NCBI GenBank assembly: GCA_024697625.1
Contig: JAILFJ010000146.1
Coordinates: 45,074-109,073, forward strand
Reading direction: 5' to 3'
Source of the DNA: Oscillospiraceae bacterium
Lineage (GTDB): Bacteria > Bacillota > Clostridia > Oscillospirales > Oscillospiraceae
Length of the DNA: 64,000 bases
Below the pieces are notes generated by a model. The model ran no database searches. It saw only the letters and a list, made by a program, of their open reading frames with translations, and was not told the DNA's origin. The position numbers and the translations under genes were made by a program. Below, in pieces: positions 36,676-45,038 of the stretch (positions are counted from its first letter, which is position 1; each line of letters begins with the position of its first letter).

Positions 36676-36697
36676 ACCCGGTGCCGCGGCACCGGGT
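36676..36697 (+). terminator. Bidirectional terminator between convergent genes
   Basis: ACCCGGTGCCG is followed directly by its exact reverse complement, giving a 22-bp perfect palindrome. TTTT follows on the plus strand and an A-rich stretch precedes it (T-rich on the minus strand). It sits between the ends of the diguanylate cyclase gene and the histidine kinase gene and can serve both. Confidence 0.85.
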
Positions 36698-36709
36698 TTT
36701 CTGCACGGT

Positions 36710-38050
36710 TTATGTGATTTCCGCTGGAGCGTGAAGGGGAGCCGGTGAAGAGAGCAGGATCGACAGCACAAATTCGTTTCCCTCTGTGCGGCAGTTGAGA
36801 GTACCGCCGTAGCTTTCAGCGATGTACCGCATATTCCGGAGCCCGTATCCGTGGTTTTCCGGATCACCCTTGGTGGAGACCGGGAGCCCGTTTTTCCAGG
36901 AAATTACGTCGGCACAGGTGTTGCGGACGGTAAGAACAACGGCGTTCCCTTTGGCCGTTGTGTAGAGGCGGATGAATCGGTTCTCCTCTTCCGGGATCTT
37001 TCGGCAGTTTTCTATGGAGTTATCGAAAGCGTTTCCGAACAGGGTGCACAGATCCAGCGGCTTGACAAAATGAAACAGTTGTCCGTCTACACAGGGAATA
37101 CAGGTGATATGCTCCTCAGTACAGCGGTTCAGCTTTTCACTGAGAATCACGTCAATCACGTCATTGCCGGTGGAAACCGTGTTTCCGTAGGGGTCAATGC
37201 TTTCAATCAGCTGCTCGAGCTCCTGCCCGGAGCCGGGATGCCGGCTTTCGCTGCGCAGATATAGCAGCAGATTCTTCATGTCATGGTATTTGCGATTGAT
37301 GGTGTCGGCGTTATGCAGCTGCTGTCGGAACATCTCCTGCTGGCTCTCGAGGATGCTGCGCATCTGCGCTTCCTGCATCTTCTCGTATTCATTGGAGCTG
37401 TGGCCGACCTCGGCCGCCAGTGTGATCACTCCGGTCAGACAGCAGAGCGTCATGATGATCTGAGCAGTCTTGTCGCTTTGGTCGACACTCTGACCCGCAA
37501 GCAGGCGGAAGTATAAAAAGGGGAGTACAAGCGCCGCCGAGAGGATGCCGTCATAGATGTTCAGCCGGATCTTCCCGGGCTCCGGCAGCATGCGGCGAAC
37601 CATGCGCGCCATGAGGCATTCCAGAGCCGAGAGCGTGAGAATAAAGGGAATCCGAAGAAGAAAGGCTCCGTCGTAGAGATAATTTCTGTTCCAGACCGCT
37701 CTGGAAATGCCGCTCACCAGCGGCCAGATGCAGCTGTCGATCAGCAGCAGCACAAAGGCTGCAAAACAGCAGACCTCCCACTTCGCCCGGGACCAGAGAA
37801 ACACGAAAATCGCATAGAGGACCCAGTTGGCCGCCAGAAACGGCAGTGTCGGCAGGCTCCCCATTCCGCTTTCTGAAACATATCTGTGCAGCTGCGTCTG
37901 CAGCAGAACCAGCAGGAGATAGAAACAGACCGTGCAGGGGATGCGGGTGCGGTCCCGCTGAAAAGCATCCGGCTCGTCATATAAAAAGAAGCAGAGCAGC
38001 GCCGCTGTCTGTCCGATCCCGATCAGCGCGGGAGAAAAAAGCCAGTCCAT
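36710..38050 (-). CDS. AgrC/HPK10-type sensor histidine kinase
   Basis: About 446 aa. Six or so membrane helices (residues 5-210) are followed by a coiled-coil and a GHKL kinase core. The phosphoacceptor is in NRKYHDMKNLL, the N-box is LFGNAFDNSIENC and the G-box is HGYGLRNMRYIAE, as in AgrC/ComD-like kinases. The track start at 38185 would overlap the regulator gene; the ATG at 38050 with TGAGG upstream begins 10 bp after that gene ends. It is co-transcribed with the LytTR regulator. No pheromone precursor gene is visible nearby, so the signal is unknown. Confidence 0.9.
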   Translation of the reverse strand: MDWLFSPALIGIGQTAALLCFFLYDEPDAFQRDRTRIPCTVCFYLLLVLLQTQLHRYVSESGMGSLPTLPFLAANWVLYAIFVFLWSRAKWEVCCFAAFVLLLIDSCIWPLVSGISRAVWNRNYLYDGAFLLRIPFILTLSALECLMARMVRRMLPEPGKIRLNIYDGILSAALVLPFLYFRLLAGQSVDQSDKTAQIIMTLCCLTGVITLAAEVGHSSNEYEKMQEAQMRSILESQQEMFRQQLHNADTINRKYHDMKNLLLYLRSESRHPGSGQELEQLIESIDPYGNTVSTGNDVIDVILSEKLNRCTEEHITCIPCVDGQLFHFVKPLDLCTLFGNAFDNSIENCRKIPEEENRFIRLYTTAKGNAVVLTVRNTCADVISWKNGLPVSTKGDPENHGYGLRNMRYIAESYGGTLNCRTEGNEFVLSILLSSPAPLHAPAEIT

Positions 38051-38060
38051 CTTTGCTGCC

Positions 38061-38759
38061 TCAGCCCAGCCACTGAGACCAGGCATCAAGGAACTCTTTC
38101 CTGCGATAGCGGCTGATCGACAGACGGTCGCCGTGTACCCATACATCGTTCCCCTTGACCTGATCCACATACTGGAGATTGACAAGAAACGAGACGTGAC
38201 ACCGGAAAAACGGGCAGGAAGAGACCAGCTTTTCCGCTTCTGCCAGGGAGAAATCCACAGGGATTGTTTCCTCCGTCGTGTGAATCATCACCCTATGATT
38301 CAGCAACTCAAAATAACAGATCTCTGATGTGGAGAGAGAATGAATCCCATCCCGGTTGGAAACCGAGATCTTTTGAGAACCGTCACGCTCAAGGCGCTTC
38401 CTTACACGGTCCATGCAGAGTCTGACGCCCATGTAGTTCACCGGCTTCACAAGGAAATCCATCGCATCCACGCTGTATCCCTGAACGGCGTACTGGACCA
38501 TGCTTGTAACAAAAACCAGCAGAACCTTGGTGTCTCTCCTCCTCAGCCTCCGGGCCGCGGTGAGCCCGTCCATTTCATCCATCATGATATCCATGAATAC
38601 GAGATCCAGCTGCTCAGGATAATCGGACAGAAGATGAGCCCCGTCTGTAAATTCGGTGATCCGGAGCTCTTCTTTGTTCTTCCTGGCATATTCTGTCAGG
38701 CAGTCCCTTAATACTTTGCGGTCAAAAGCCATATCTTCCACAATCGCAATATGTATCAT
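38061..38759 (-). CDS. LytTR-family response regulator (AgrA-like)
   Basis: A 232-aa regulator. The receiver domain (1-120) has the acidic pocket in IVEDMAFDR, the phosphorylated aspartate in VFMDIMMDEMDG, the switch Thr/Ser in FVTSM and the lysine in LVKPVNY. The C-terminal LytTR DNA-binding domain (about 135-230) includes CHVSFLVNLQYV and SRYRRKEF, which are diagnostic. It is the first gene of the pair, with GGTGGTGA before its ATG. It would bind direct repeats upstream of target genes; the adjacent flavoprotein gene, transcribed divergently, is an obvious candidate target. Confidence 0.93.
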   Translation of the reverse strand: MIHIAIVEDMAFDRKVLRDCLTEYARKNKEELRITEFTDGAHLLSDYPEQLDLVFMDIMMDEMDGLTAARRLRRRDTKVLLVFVTSMVQYAVQGYSVDAMDFLVKPVNYMGVRLCMDRVRKRLERDGSQKISVSNRDGIHSLSTSEICYFELLNHRVMIHTTEETIPVDFSLAEAEKLVSSCPFFRCHVSFLVNLQYVDQVKGNDVWVHGDRLSISRYRRKEFLDAWSQWLG

Positions 38760-38785
38760 TTTTTCACCACCTCGGTCATACTGCC

Positions 38786-38814
38786 ATTTTACAGAGATTT
38801 TCCCGGTTTTTCAA
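38786..38814 (-). promoter_or_regulatory. Promoter of the two-component operon
   Basis: On the minus strand TTGAAA (38809-38814) and TAAAAT (38786-38791) are separated by 17 bases, with a TG just before the -10 (extended -10). The leader to the ATG at 38759 is about 20 bases. Confidence 0.7.
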
Positions 38815-38980
38815 TTCCCGGATGGCAAAAAAATGACCCTCTTTGGCAAGTTCGACAGACCGAACCGACTGATTGGGAGGACTGTTCTGACAATCAGCGG
38901 AATCGGTTTTTTTCTTCTCCCGAAAATGATAGAATCAGCCTGCAACCAACAAATTCTGTCTCGAGGAGGAGAGAAATACT

Positions 38981-40948
38981 ATGGCTAGAACGATCAGCCG
39001 CCGGGACTTTCTCAGGGGAGTTGCGGGTCTCAGTGCGGCAACTGCTGTCACCGCCGTCGCGGGAATCCCTGCGGCAAATGCGGAGACTGAACCCGAGCTC
39101 GTGGAGCGGGTCACCACCGAACTGCCGATTCCGGAAGCGGCAGCGCCTGCGAAAACCGAATATGAATGTGATGTGCTGGTCATTGGCGGCGGCTTTGCCG
39201 GCCTGAACGCCGCTGCAGCGGTTGCGGATCAGGGCAGTCGTGTCGTCATGATCGACAAGGGACACCCCGGTTATTCAGGGTTGAGCCCCTGGCCGAGTTC
39301 TCACCGCTGGGCGGATAAGGATATGGGAGACGATTATGATGCGCTCCGCAGCTGCATCCGTCACGGCAGTGAATATCTGGGAAACATGGATCTTTATGAG
39401 GTCTGGCTGGAAGAATCCAAGGGTACGTATGAGCGCCTGAAGGGCTGGGGAATCCTTGATCAGTACGAGACTGCGGCTGAGAGCGGCTATTATAACCAGA
39501 GCGGTGACCCGACAGACTGCTCCGGTGATTACCAGGGGTACCATGAGAAGTTTATTCAGCATGATCGGAGAACGAAATTTACGGCCGTCCTGAAGGAAAA
39601 GGGAATTGAATATGCCGACTACACCATGATCACCAACGTCATTGTGGAGAACAACAAGGTGTGCGGCGCGGTTGGTTTCCATGTTCCGAGCGGAACGATC
39701 ATCACCTGCCATGCCAAAGCGGTTGTTATGGCCATGGGCGGAGGCTGCTACAAGCCGACAGGTTTCCCGACCGGAGGCGTGACCTTTGACGGCGAATACA
39801 TTGCCTACAATCTGGGGCTTCCCATTGCGGGCAAGGAATTTGACGATTTTCACATGACGCTGTCATGGGCCCCCGGAAATGCGTTTCTTAACAACAACTG
39901 GACCTATCTGGATCCGCTGTGGCTCTGCGGCGGGGATATTACCCCCGAGACAGCGGTTTCTTACGCCACTACGAAGGGAAAGGTCATGGTCCTGGACCGC
40001 GTGACCAAGTCCATGAGCGGACTTGCCAGATCGGACGGCACTGCAGTCGAGGATATGAGCAAGCAGGATGTGACCCGCCGCGGCGGCTCCTCCTCCGAGA
40101 ATCCGGAAGAAGTTCGGTTCGGAAAACGCAATGACACCATGTACAAGGGCGATATCTACGGCGCCGCTGTCGGTTTCGGTGCCCATCTGTCCAACGGCGT
40201 CTTCTGCGGGCTCGATGACCTGGAAGGCAGGACGTCCATTGAAGGCCTCTGGGTTTCCGGAGACGGAATGCAGGCCTGCGGACCTACAGGCGCGGCGTAT
40301 CCGACCGGTGTCGGCTTTACCTCAAACTATGTCTCCACAATGGGAAACCGTGCCGGCAGAGCCGCGGCAGAATACGCCGCCAGCGCGGTGCTCACTCCGG
40401 TTTCCTCCGACCGGATTGCGGAAGAGACAGAGAAAATCCAGGCTCCGCTGAACGTTGAGAAGGGTTTTGACCCGACCTGGGCACGGGATCAGCTGCAAAA
40501 CATCATGTCTCCCTACTGGGTCTATATCGCAAAGAATGAGACCACGCTGAAATCCGCTCTGACGCAGGTTGAATATCTCCGCGACAGAGTGGTTCCGAAG
40601 CTTCAGGCGGCCGACTACCACGATGTCCGCATGTGTCTCGAGATGCAGCATAAGGTTCTGAACGCGGAGCTCCGGCTCCGGGCCAGCCTCGCCCGTGAAG
40701 AGACGCGCGGTCTGCATTTCCGCACGGACTTCCCCTATCGTGACGATGAGAACTTCCTCTGCTACATCACGCTGACCAAAAACGCGGACGGAGGCATCGA
40801 TATTGACAAGGTCCCCGTCAAGGACGAGTGGAAGGGCGACCTGAGCGAAGACTACAAGACCAGATATACCTATTATTTCCCCAAAGAGTTGGAGACGCTC
40901 GGACTGCCTGCCGAGGAAGAAACCGGCGGCTGGGGCGGCAAGAAATAA
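38981..40948 (+). CDS. Twin-arginine flavoprotein oxidoreductase (fumarate-reductase/AprA-like)
   Basis: A 655-aa protein. The N-terminus carries a Tat signal (ISRRDFLRG, then a mild hydrophobic stretch ending ANAE). From residue 63 DVLVIGGGFAGLNAAAAVAD is the FAD-binding Rossmann loop, and VVMAMGGGCYK and GPTGAAYPTGVGF are later FAD motifs of the succinate dehydrogenase/fumarate reductase flavoprotein superfamily. The partner ferredoxin 16 bp downstream recalls AprA-AprB. The substrate-binding arginine set of fumarate reductase was not identified, so the substrate is open. GAGGAGAG precedes the ATG. It is divergent from the LytTR two-component operon. Confidence 0.82.
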   Translation: MARTISRRDFLRGVAGLSAATAVTAVAGIPAANAETEPELVERVTTELPIPEAAAPAKTEYECDVLVIGGGFAGLNAAAAVADQGSRVVMIDKGHPGYSGLSPWPSSHRWADKDMGDDYDALRSCIRHGSEYLGNMDLYEVWLEESKGTYERLKGWGILDQYETAAESGYYNQSGDPTDCSGDYQGYHEKFIQHDRRTKFTAVLKEKGIEYADYTMITNVIVENNKVCGAVGFHVPSGTIITCHAKAVVMAMGGGCYKPTGFPTGGVTFDGEYIAYNLGLPIAGKEFDDFHMTLSWAPGNAFLNNNWTYLDPLWLCGGDITPETAVSYATTKGKVMVLDRVTKSMSGLARSDGTAVEDMSKQDVTRRGGSSSENPEEVRFGKRNDTMYKGDIYGAAVGFGAHLSNGVFCGLDDLEGRTSIEGLWVSGDGMQACGPTGAAYPTGVGFTSNYVSTMGNRAGRAAAEYAASAVLTPVSSDRIAEETEKIQAPLNVEKGFDPTWARDQLQNIMSPYWVYIAKNETTLKSALTQVEYLRDRVVPKLQAADYHDVRMCLEMQHKVLNAELRLRASLAREETRGLHFRTDFPYRDDENFLCYITLTKNADGGIDIDKVPVKDEWKGDLSEDYKTRYTYYFPKELETLGLPAEEETGGWGGKK

Positions 40949-40964
40949 GGGAAGGAGAATCGTC

Positions 40965-41237
40965 ATGAGTGTTGCAAGATATGATCTCAACAAATGCATC
41001 GGCTGCAAATCCTGCATAACGGTATGTCCCATGGATGTCTTCCGCTTTGATGAAAAAGCGAGAAAGTCTGTCATCGCCTATCCCGAGAACTGTCAGAGCT
41101 GCGGTCAATGCTTTGTGAACTGCCTGGGAAGGTCTCTGACCATCGTGAACGATATGTACGGCTATGCACAGACCAGCTATCGGGCGGCAACAACTGTCGC
41201 CATGAACCGTACTGCCCAGAAGGTCATTGATCGATAA
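40965..41237 (+). CDS. 2x[4Fe-4S] ferredoxin-like electron-transfer subunit
   Basis: A 90-aa protein with two cluster motifs: CIGCKSCITVCP and CQSCGQCFVNCLG. The second has Leu-Gly where the usual Pro would stand. A tail of about 35 residues follows, longer than in simple ferredoxins. It lacks a signal peptide although its neighbour has a Tat signal, so either it is carried out with its partner or the pair acts inside. GAAGGAGA precedes the ATG. It very likely passes electrons to or from the flavoprotein, like AprB. Confidence 0.92.
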   Translation: MSVARYDLNKCIGCKSCITVCPMDVFRFDEKARKSVIAYPENCQSCGQCFVNCLGRSLTIVNDMYGYAQTSYRAATTVAMNRTAQKVIDR

Positions 41238-41277
41238 GCCCACCCTGCGCTAAGAGTAATACACACCTGAACTGTCT

Positions 41278-41309
41278 GGCGGCACGCTGCGGAAATGCAT
41301 CGTGCCGCC
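41278..41309 (+). terminator. Terminator after the flavoprotein-ferredoxin pair
   Basis: GGCGGCACG and CGTGCCGCC form a perfect 9-bp stem with a 14-base loop; T-rich TCGTTTCGTTG follows. Confidence 0.65.
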
Positions 41310-41369
41310 TCGTTTCGTTGGAGGCAGGGGCGGCCCCGGGCGTGCTTTCACCGGACCTGCCCTTTCAGG

Positions 41370-41398
41370 TTGCCTTGAAGGGCTGTCTGTGTTATAAT
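41370..41398 (+). promoter_or_regulatory. Promoter of the NhaC-type antiporter gene
   Basis: TTGCCT (41370-41375) and a perfect TATAAT (41393-41398) are 17 bases apart. The gene starts at 41452, giving a leader of about 47 bases. Confidence 0.7.
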
Positions 41399-41451
41399 CA
41401 GGAGACAGCAGGGCCCGTACAGAGCCTGTATGATTTGGGAGGATTTTTCGT

Positions 41452-42864
41452 GTGAAAGAGACAAAAAAGAGCGGAGCAGCGCTGCTGCCATTCCTTGTTT
41501 TCATCGTCATCTATCTGGGCGCGGGGCTGATCTATCAGGCAATGGGCGAGAAGATGGCGTTTTACATGTTCCCGTCCGTGACGGCAATGTTTTTTGCGGT
41601 CCTCGTTGCGTTCTGCATGGGGAAGGGCTCCATCAACGAGAAATTTGTAACCTTCGCTGAAGGGGCGGCCAACGTGGACGTCCTTACCATGCTCGTCATC
41701 TACATTCTGGCGGGTGCTTTTGCCAATGTGGCCGGCACAATGGGGGCCAAGGACGCGACCGTCAACCTCGGCCTGTCTCTCGTCCCTCCGTCTCTGCTGG
41801 CTGCCGGCCTGTTTGTCATCGCCGCATTCTTCGGCACTGCCACAGGCTCCTCCATGGGCACCATCTCAGCCCTTGTCCCCATCGCCATCGGCGTCGCTGA
41901 GAAGGGCAGTCTCTCCACGACCGTAGTCATCGCCGCTGTGGTCGGCGGCGGTATGTTCGGTGACAACCTCTCCATGATCTCGGATACCACCATTGCGGCC
42001 ACCCGCTCCCAGCGTGTTGAGATGCGTGACAAATTTCGCGTGAACTTCCTCATCGCGCTGCCCGCCGCGATCATTACGCTGGTCCTGCTGCTGGCCTTTG
42101 GCCGACCCGAGACAGCCACGCCTCTTGGCGATCTGTCCTTCAGCATCATCAAGGTCCTGCCCTATGTTACGGTCCTGGTTCTCGCCCTGTGCGGTATGAA
42201 CGTGTTCCTTGTCCTGGTGATCGGCATTTTTCTGGCGGGCATCATCGGGATGCTTACCGGCAGCATGAACATCGCCGGCTTTGCCCAGGCAATCTATGAC
42301 GGGTTCTGCGGAATGAACGAGGTTTTCTTCCTGACCCTTTTCTGCGGCGGCATGTCCAGGCTCATTGCCAGAAACGGAGGCATCAACTGGATCATGGATA
42401 AGCTGCGCGGCATCATGAAGGGAAACAGATCTGCTCAGATTGGGATCTCGGCTCTGGTCTCTGCCTGCGACTGCGCGACCGCCAACAACACGGTGGCCAT
42501 CATTGTTGCCGGTGACATGGCCCGCGAGGTCTCCCACACCTACAGGGTGGACCCCCGCCGCACAGCCTCCCTGCTGGATGTCTTCTCCTGTGTGTTCCAG
42601 GGCATCATCCCCTATGGCGCCCAGCTTGTGGTAGCGGCCAGCCTTGCCACCCAGGCCTCTACGACAGGACAGACCTTCTCGGCCGTGACCTTCGTCGGCA
42701 GTATGTGGTACTGCTGGCTCCTTGCCGTCATGGGTATTCTGTCTGTCTTTGTGCCCTTCGCCGACAGCGTGATACGGAAAAATCCTTGGAACTGGGAATA
42801 TGACTGCCCGGAATCTGAAGTCGCCGCAAAGAAGGCGCAGCCAGCGGCCGGCGCAGAGGCGTGA
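41452..42864 (+). CDS. NhaC-family Na+/H+ or substrate/H+ antiporter
   Basis: A 470-aa polytopic transporter with about 11-12 helices. GTATGSSMGTISALVPIAIG and GGGMFGDNLSMISDTTIAA are the signature region of the NhaC/NhaD ion-transporter superfamily, with conserved acidic and polar residues for ion binding. Some NhaC members exchange malate for lactate or move amino acids, so the substrate is uncertain. The start is a GTG at 41452 with GGAGG about 8 bases upstream. It has its own promoter after a terminator, so it may be independent of the flavoprotein pair, although both could serve anaerobic energy metabolism. Confidence 0.85.
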   Translation: MKETKKSGAALLPFLVFIVIYLGAGLIYQAMGEKMAFYMFPSVTAMFFAVLVAFCMGKGSINEKFVTFAEGAANVDVLTMLVIYILAGAFANVAGTMGAKDATVNLGLSLVPPSLLAAGLFVIAAFFGTATGSSMGTISALVPIAIGVAEKGSLSTTVVIAAVVGGGMFGDNLSMISDTTIAATRSQRVEMRDKFRVNFLIALPAAIITLVLLLAFGRPETATPLGDLSFSIIKVLPYVTVLVLALCGMNVFLVLVIGIFLAGIIGMLTGSMNIAGFAQAIYDGFCGMNEVFFLTLFCGGMSRLIARNGGINWIMDKLRGIMKGNRSAQIGISALVSACDCATANNTVAIIVAGDMAREVSHTYRVDPRRTASLLDVFSCVFQGIIPYGAQLVVAASLATQASTTGQTFSAVTFVGSMWYCWLLAVMGILSVFVPFADSVIRKNPWNWEYDCPESEVAAKKAQPAAGAEA

Positions 42865-43039
42865 ACACCGCAAACATGCGGGAAGCATTTTCTGTCTTCC
42901 GAGACGCCTTTATTCTTCTTTTGTGAGTACCTTCTTTTGCCAACTCCACTGCCCGCATTCCGGACACTTTATGTATATAGCTGATTTATGGCAGCCTCCG
43001 ATCATGGCGATAAACGGGAAGCTGTCAGCGCACCGACTT

Positions 43040-43588
43040 TCATAATTCTTTTTTAACCGAACCGATTATGGTATCAACATCGGCTCCGATCATGTCAAGC
43101 CCCGTAGCTTTGATCAGCCTGAATTTCGAGATACCGTAAAAACTCTGGGCCAGCGCTTTGACGTATCCGGCTCCGTATTCTTCAGGAAAGATATTTCCGC
43201 CGACAGTTGTGACATATGTCAGGCATTTTGCCTTGCACAAACCGGTGGGTATTCCTTCCAGAGTATAGTAAAACGTGATTCCCCGGACATTGATCTGCTC
43301 GAAATACTGCTTTAATACGGCGGGAAAAGACAGATCCCAAAAAGGAGCGGCAATGATAATGTTATCCGCTTCGGCGAATTGTTTTGCCAGATCAAACATG
43401 GGATCGCTGAAATCCCGATCAGCAATCAGCCGGTCACGCCTGCTGAGAAAGTCTTCATCGACAATCGGGAAGTTGATCGAATTCAGATAGATTTCCTCAT
43501 ACGGTTCGTTCAATTTCGACAACAGATGATCTGCCAAATCTTTTGTTCTGGATTCTTTTCTGACACACGCGTTGATAAATAATACCAT
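43040..43588 (-). CDS. Flavodoxin-like NAD(P)H-dependent FMN oxidoreductase
   Basis: About 182 aa. The flavodoxin-fold N-terminus (VLFINACVRKESRT) binds FMN phosphate, and APFWDLSFPAVLKQYFEQ near residue 82 and TYVTTVGGNIF match the AzoR/NQO-like FMN-dependent quinone or azo reductase family. The ATG at 43588 is preferred over the TTG at 43591; AGAAG lies upstream. It reduces quinones, azo or other acceptors using NAD(P)H. It stands alone on the minus strand, convergent with the antiporter gene. Confidence 0.85.
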   Translation of the reverse strand: MVLFINACVRKESRTKDLADHLLSKLNEPYEEIYLNSINFPIVDEDFLSRRDRLIADRDFSDPMFDLAKQFAEADNIIIAAPFWDLSFPAVLKQYFEQINVRGITFYYTLEGIPTGLCKAKCLTYVTTVGGNIFPEEYGAGYVKALAQSFYGISKFRLIKATGLDMIGADVDTIIGSVKKEL

Positions 43589-43781
43589 CAAAGTTCTTCT
43601 TTCAACAAATCACGGTTTATATCTGCGCAGTAATATAGTCGGGCTGCCACTTGACTTCAACTTCTTTCTGTTAACCTTTTTGCCCGAAAAATGAGCCCTC
43701 GATTCAGGCTGCCCTCCAGCCGCCGCTGTCTATGACGAGCGCGGTATTATGTTTCTCTGAGGTTTTGTAGATTTTGTAGTA

Positions 43782-43809
43782 TTGTGAATTTATCTTTCCT
43801 CACTATACT
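43782..43809 (+). promoter_or_regulatory. Promoter of the HTH regulator cassette
   Basis: TTGTGA (43782-43787) and TATACT (43804-43809) are 16 bases apart. The regulator ATG at 43875 lies about 60 bases downstream. Confidence 0.6.
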
Positions 43810-43874
43810 TTGCGCCGTGTGCATGATATTATGCAATCGTCCGGACGAGAGAATGACAGCGAGGAGCGATGATC

Positions 43875-44558
43875 ATGAAGAACAGTCGAAGAATATTCAC
43901 TGAAAATAACACTCGGTACATTTTCAATGATAAGGCCTTCAAATCCTGTGTCGTCAATACAGCCAGGAAACGAGGCATTACGCAGGGTAAATTAATGGAT
44001 GAGCTTTCTGATACACTCGGTGTAACGAAAGACGCTGTGAACAATTGGCTGTACGGAAGAAATGGTGTTTCAGATCCGGAAATGATCAGGAAGGCTGCTG
44101 CGTATCTTCAGGTCGACTGGGCGCTTCTTGTCAGGAAATTGGACGGAGGGATTACGATGTTTCAGTTAACAGACAGACAGAAAGATGCTGCCAAGCGTAT
44201 TTATGATGTCCTGATCTGGTTCCTTGAGGAATACAGCAATACTGATGGCTTTCATGATTGGTGGATGGATTTCAAAAATCAAGGTGTCCGCGACCCGGAA
44301 GACGCTGTTTATGAGCGTATAGCACGTATGGAGGAAAAAGTGCGGCTTGTCCTCAGTCAGGAATACTTCGATCTTCATGATCAGGATATTTACGACGAAT
44401 TCTGCGAGTTTGCCAGCGAAGATCTGCCCAATGTTTATAATGGTAAAGTCAGCTGCGCCTGCAGGTTTGAAGCGGACGGCGAAAACGAGCCAACCGTGTG
44501 GCAGGATTACGAGAAGGCTATGCAGCGTGTGAATGAAATCATTGAAAGGATTGTCTGA
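43875..44558 (+). CDS. HTH-domain protein, putative regulator
   Basis: About 227 aa. Residues 25-90 form a Cro/C1-like helix-turn-helix: ITQGKLMDELSDTLGVTKDAV (in part) followed by NNWLYGRNGVSDPE and an AAAYLQVD helix. The remaining 135 residues are acidic, alpha-helical and unassigned, with aromatic-rich FHDWWMDFKNQG. Two ATGs compete; 43875 is chosen because GAGGAG lies 8 bases upstream, whereas 43869 is too close. It is followed within 2 bp by a 40-codon ORF and then by a 104-aa gene, forming a small cassette. The C-terminal domain may sense a ligand or bind the small partners. Confidence 0.8.
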   Translation: MKNSRRIFTENNTRYIFNDKAFKSCVVNTARKRGITQGKLMDELSDTLGVTKDAVNNWLYGRNGVSDPEMIRKAAAYLQVDWALLVRKLDGGITMFQLTDRQKDAAKRIYDVLIWFLEEYSNTDGFHDWWMDFKNQGVRDPEDAVYERIARMEEKVRLVLSQEYFDLHDQDIYDEFCEFASEDLPNVYNGKVSCACRFEADGENEPTVWQDYEKAMQRVNEIIERIV

Positions 44559-44559
44559 C

Positions 44560-44682
44560 ATGAACATTCCATTTGCAGACTGGAACGGGAATGGCAGAAT
44601 TGATCCTGAAGACATCGCCATTTCCATTGCAATAGCTGAGGAACAGGAAGAAACGGAGGATGACGATGATGACGTACAATGA
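44560..44682 (+). CDS. 40-aa mini-protein with an EF-hand/dockerin-like calcium loop
   Basis: Too short for the ORF track. ATG at 44560, TGA at 44680-44682. The sequence contains DWNGNGRIDPED, which fits the calcium loop pattern D-x-N-x-(D/N)-G-x-I-x-x-x-(D/E) of EF-hands and dockerins, followed by a helix-like AISIAIAEEQE and a run of five Asp. It starts 2 bp after the HTH gene stops, and its tail overlaps the start of the next gene, so all three look translationally coupled. There is no signal peptide. A strong ribosome binding site is not evident, as expected for coupling. Confidence 0.6.
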   Translation: MNIPFADWNGNGRIDPEDIAISIAIAEEQEETEDDDDDVQ

Positions 44683-44980
44683 TCTCGTGAATGAATTCCG
44701 CGCTGATCCGCGAGAAGTTTCCACTGCGCCAATCAACGGCAGCGCTCCGAAATGGTTCTCTGTGTATGAACAGCAGAATGAGGTGTATGTTGCCTCCGGC
44801 CGCGATCACCGTGATGCCTGCAGTGTTCATCCGGATCGCAGATTGAAACCGTCAGAGTTTCCCGTCATGCTGGAGCTTTACCACAGGCGAAAAAAAGGTG
44901 AGCCGGTATCACAGGAAGCCGGGAGAAAGTCGATCAACCAGTCATACTGGTTTGGCATTTTCAAAGAATTATCAGTGTAA
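44666..44980 (+). CDS. Hypothetical 104-aa protein of the HTH cassette
   Basis: A soluble, basic protein without a family I recognise. It starts MMTYNDLVNEFRADP and has a beta-rich middle (KWFSVYEQQNEVYVASG) and a C-terminal NQSYWFGIFKEL. GGAGG at 44655-44659 fits the ATGs at 44666 or 44669 better than the track's 44660. It overlaps the end of the mini-protein ORF by 17 bp. A terminator follows at 45006. The compact design suggests an accessory or mobile-element module, but no toxin, enzyme or DNA-binding motif is visible. Confidence 0.65.
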   Translation: MMTYNDLVNEFRADPREVSTAPINGSAPKWFSVYEQQNEVYVASGRDHRDACSVHPDRRLKPSEFPVMLELYHRRKKGEPVSQEAGRKSINQSYWFGIFKELSV

Positions 44981-45005
44981 ACTGAACTGCTTACCTTTCA
45001 TTATA

Positions 45006-45038
45006 GGAGAGCGTTTATCTTCGGATGGGCGCTTTTCT
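45006..45038 (+). terminator. UUCG-tetraloop terminator of the HTH cassette
   Basis: AGCGTTTATC (45010-45019) pairs with GATGGGCGCT (45024-45033) through Watson-Crick and three G-U pairs around a TTCG tetraloop, and the pairing extends outward for several bases; TTTCTT follows. It lies 30 bases after the last cassette gene. Confidence 0.7.

Noticed and set aside
36560-38980. Autoinducer-peptide (agrD-like) gene next to the AgrC/AgrA-like pair
   Set aside because: I looked for a small amphipathic ORF with a Cys-containing core in the flanking gaps on both strands and saw none.
42868-42881. Terminator after the NhaC gene (CCGCA-AACA-TGCGG)
   Set aside because: The stem is only 5 bp and lacks a directly following U-run, so it is not listed.
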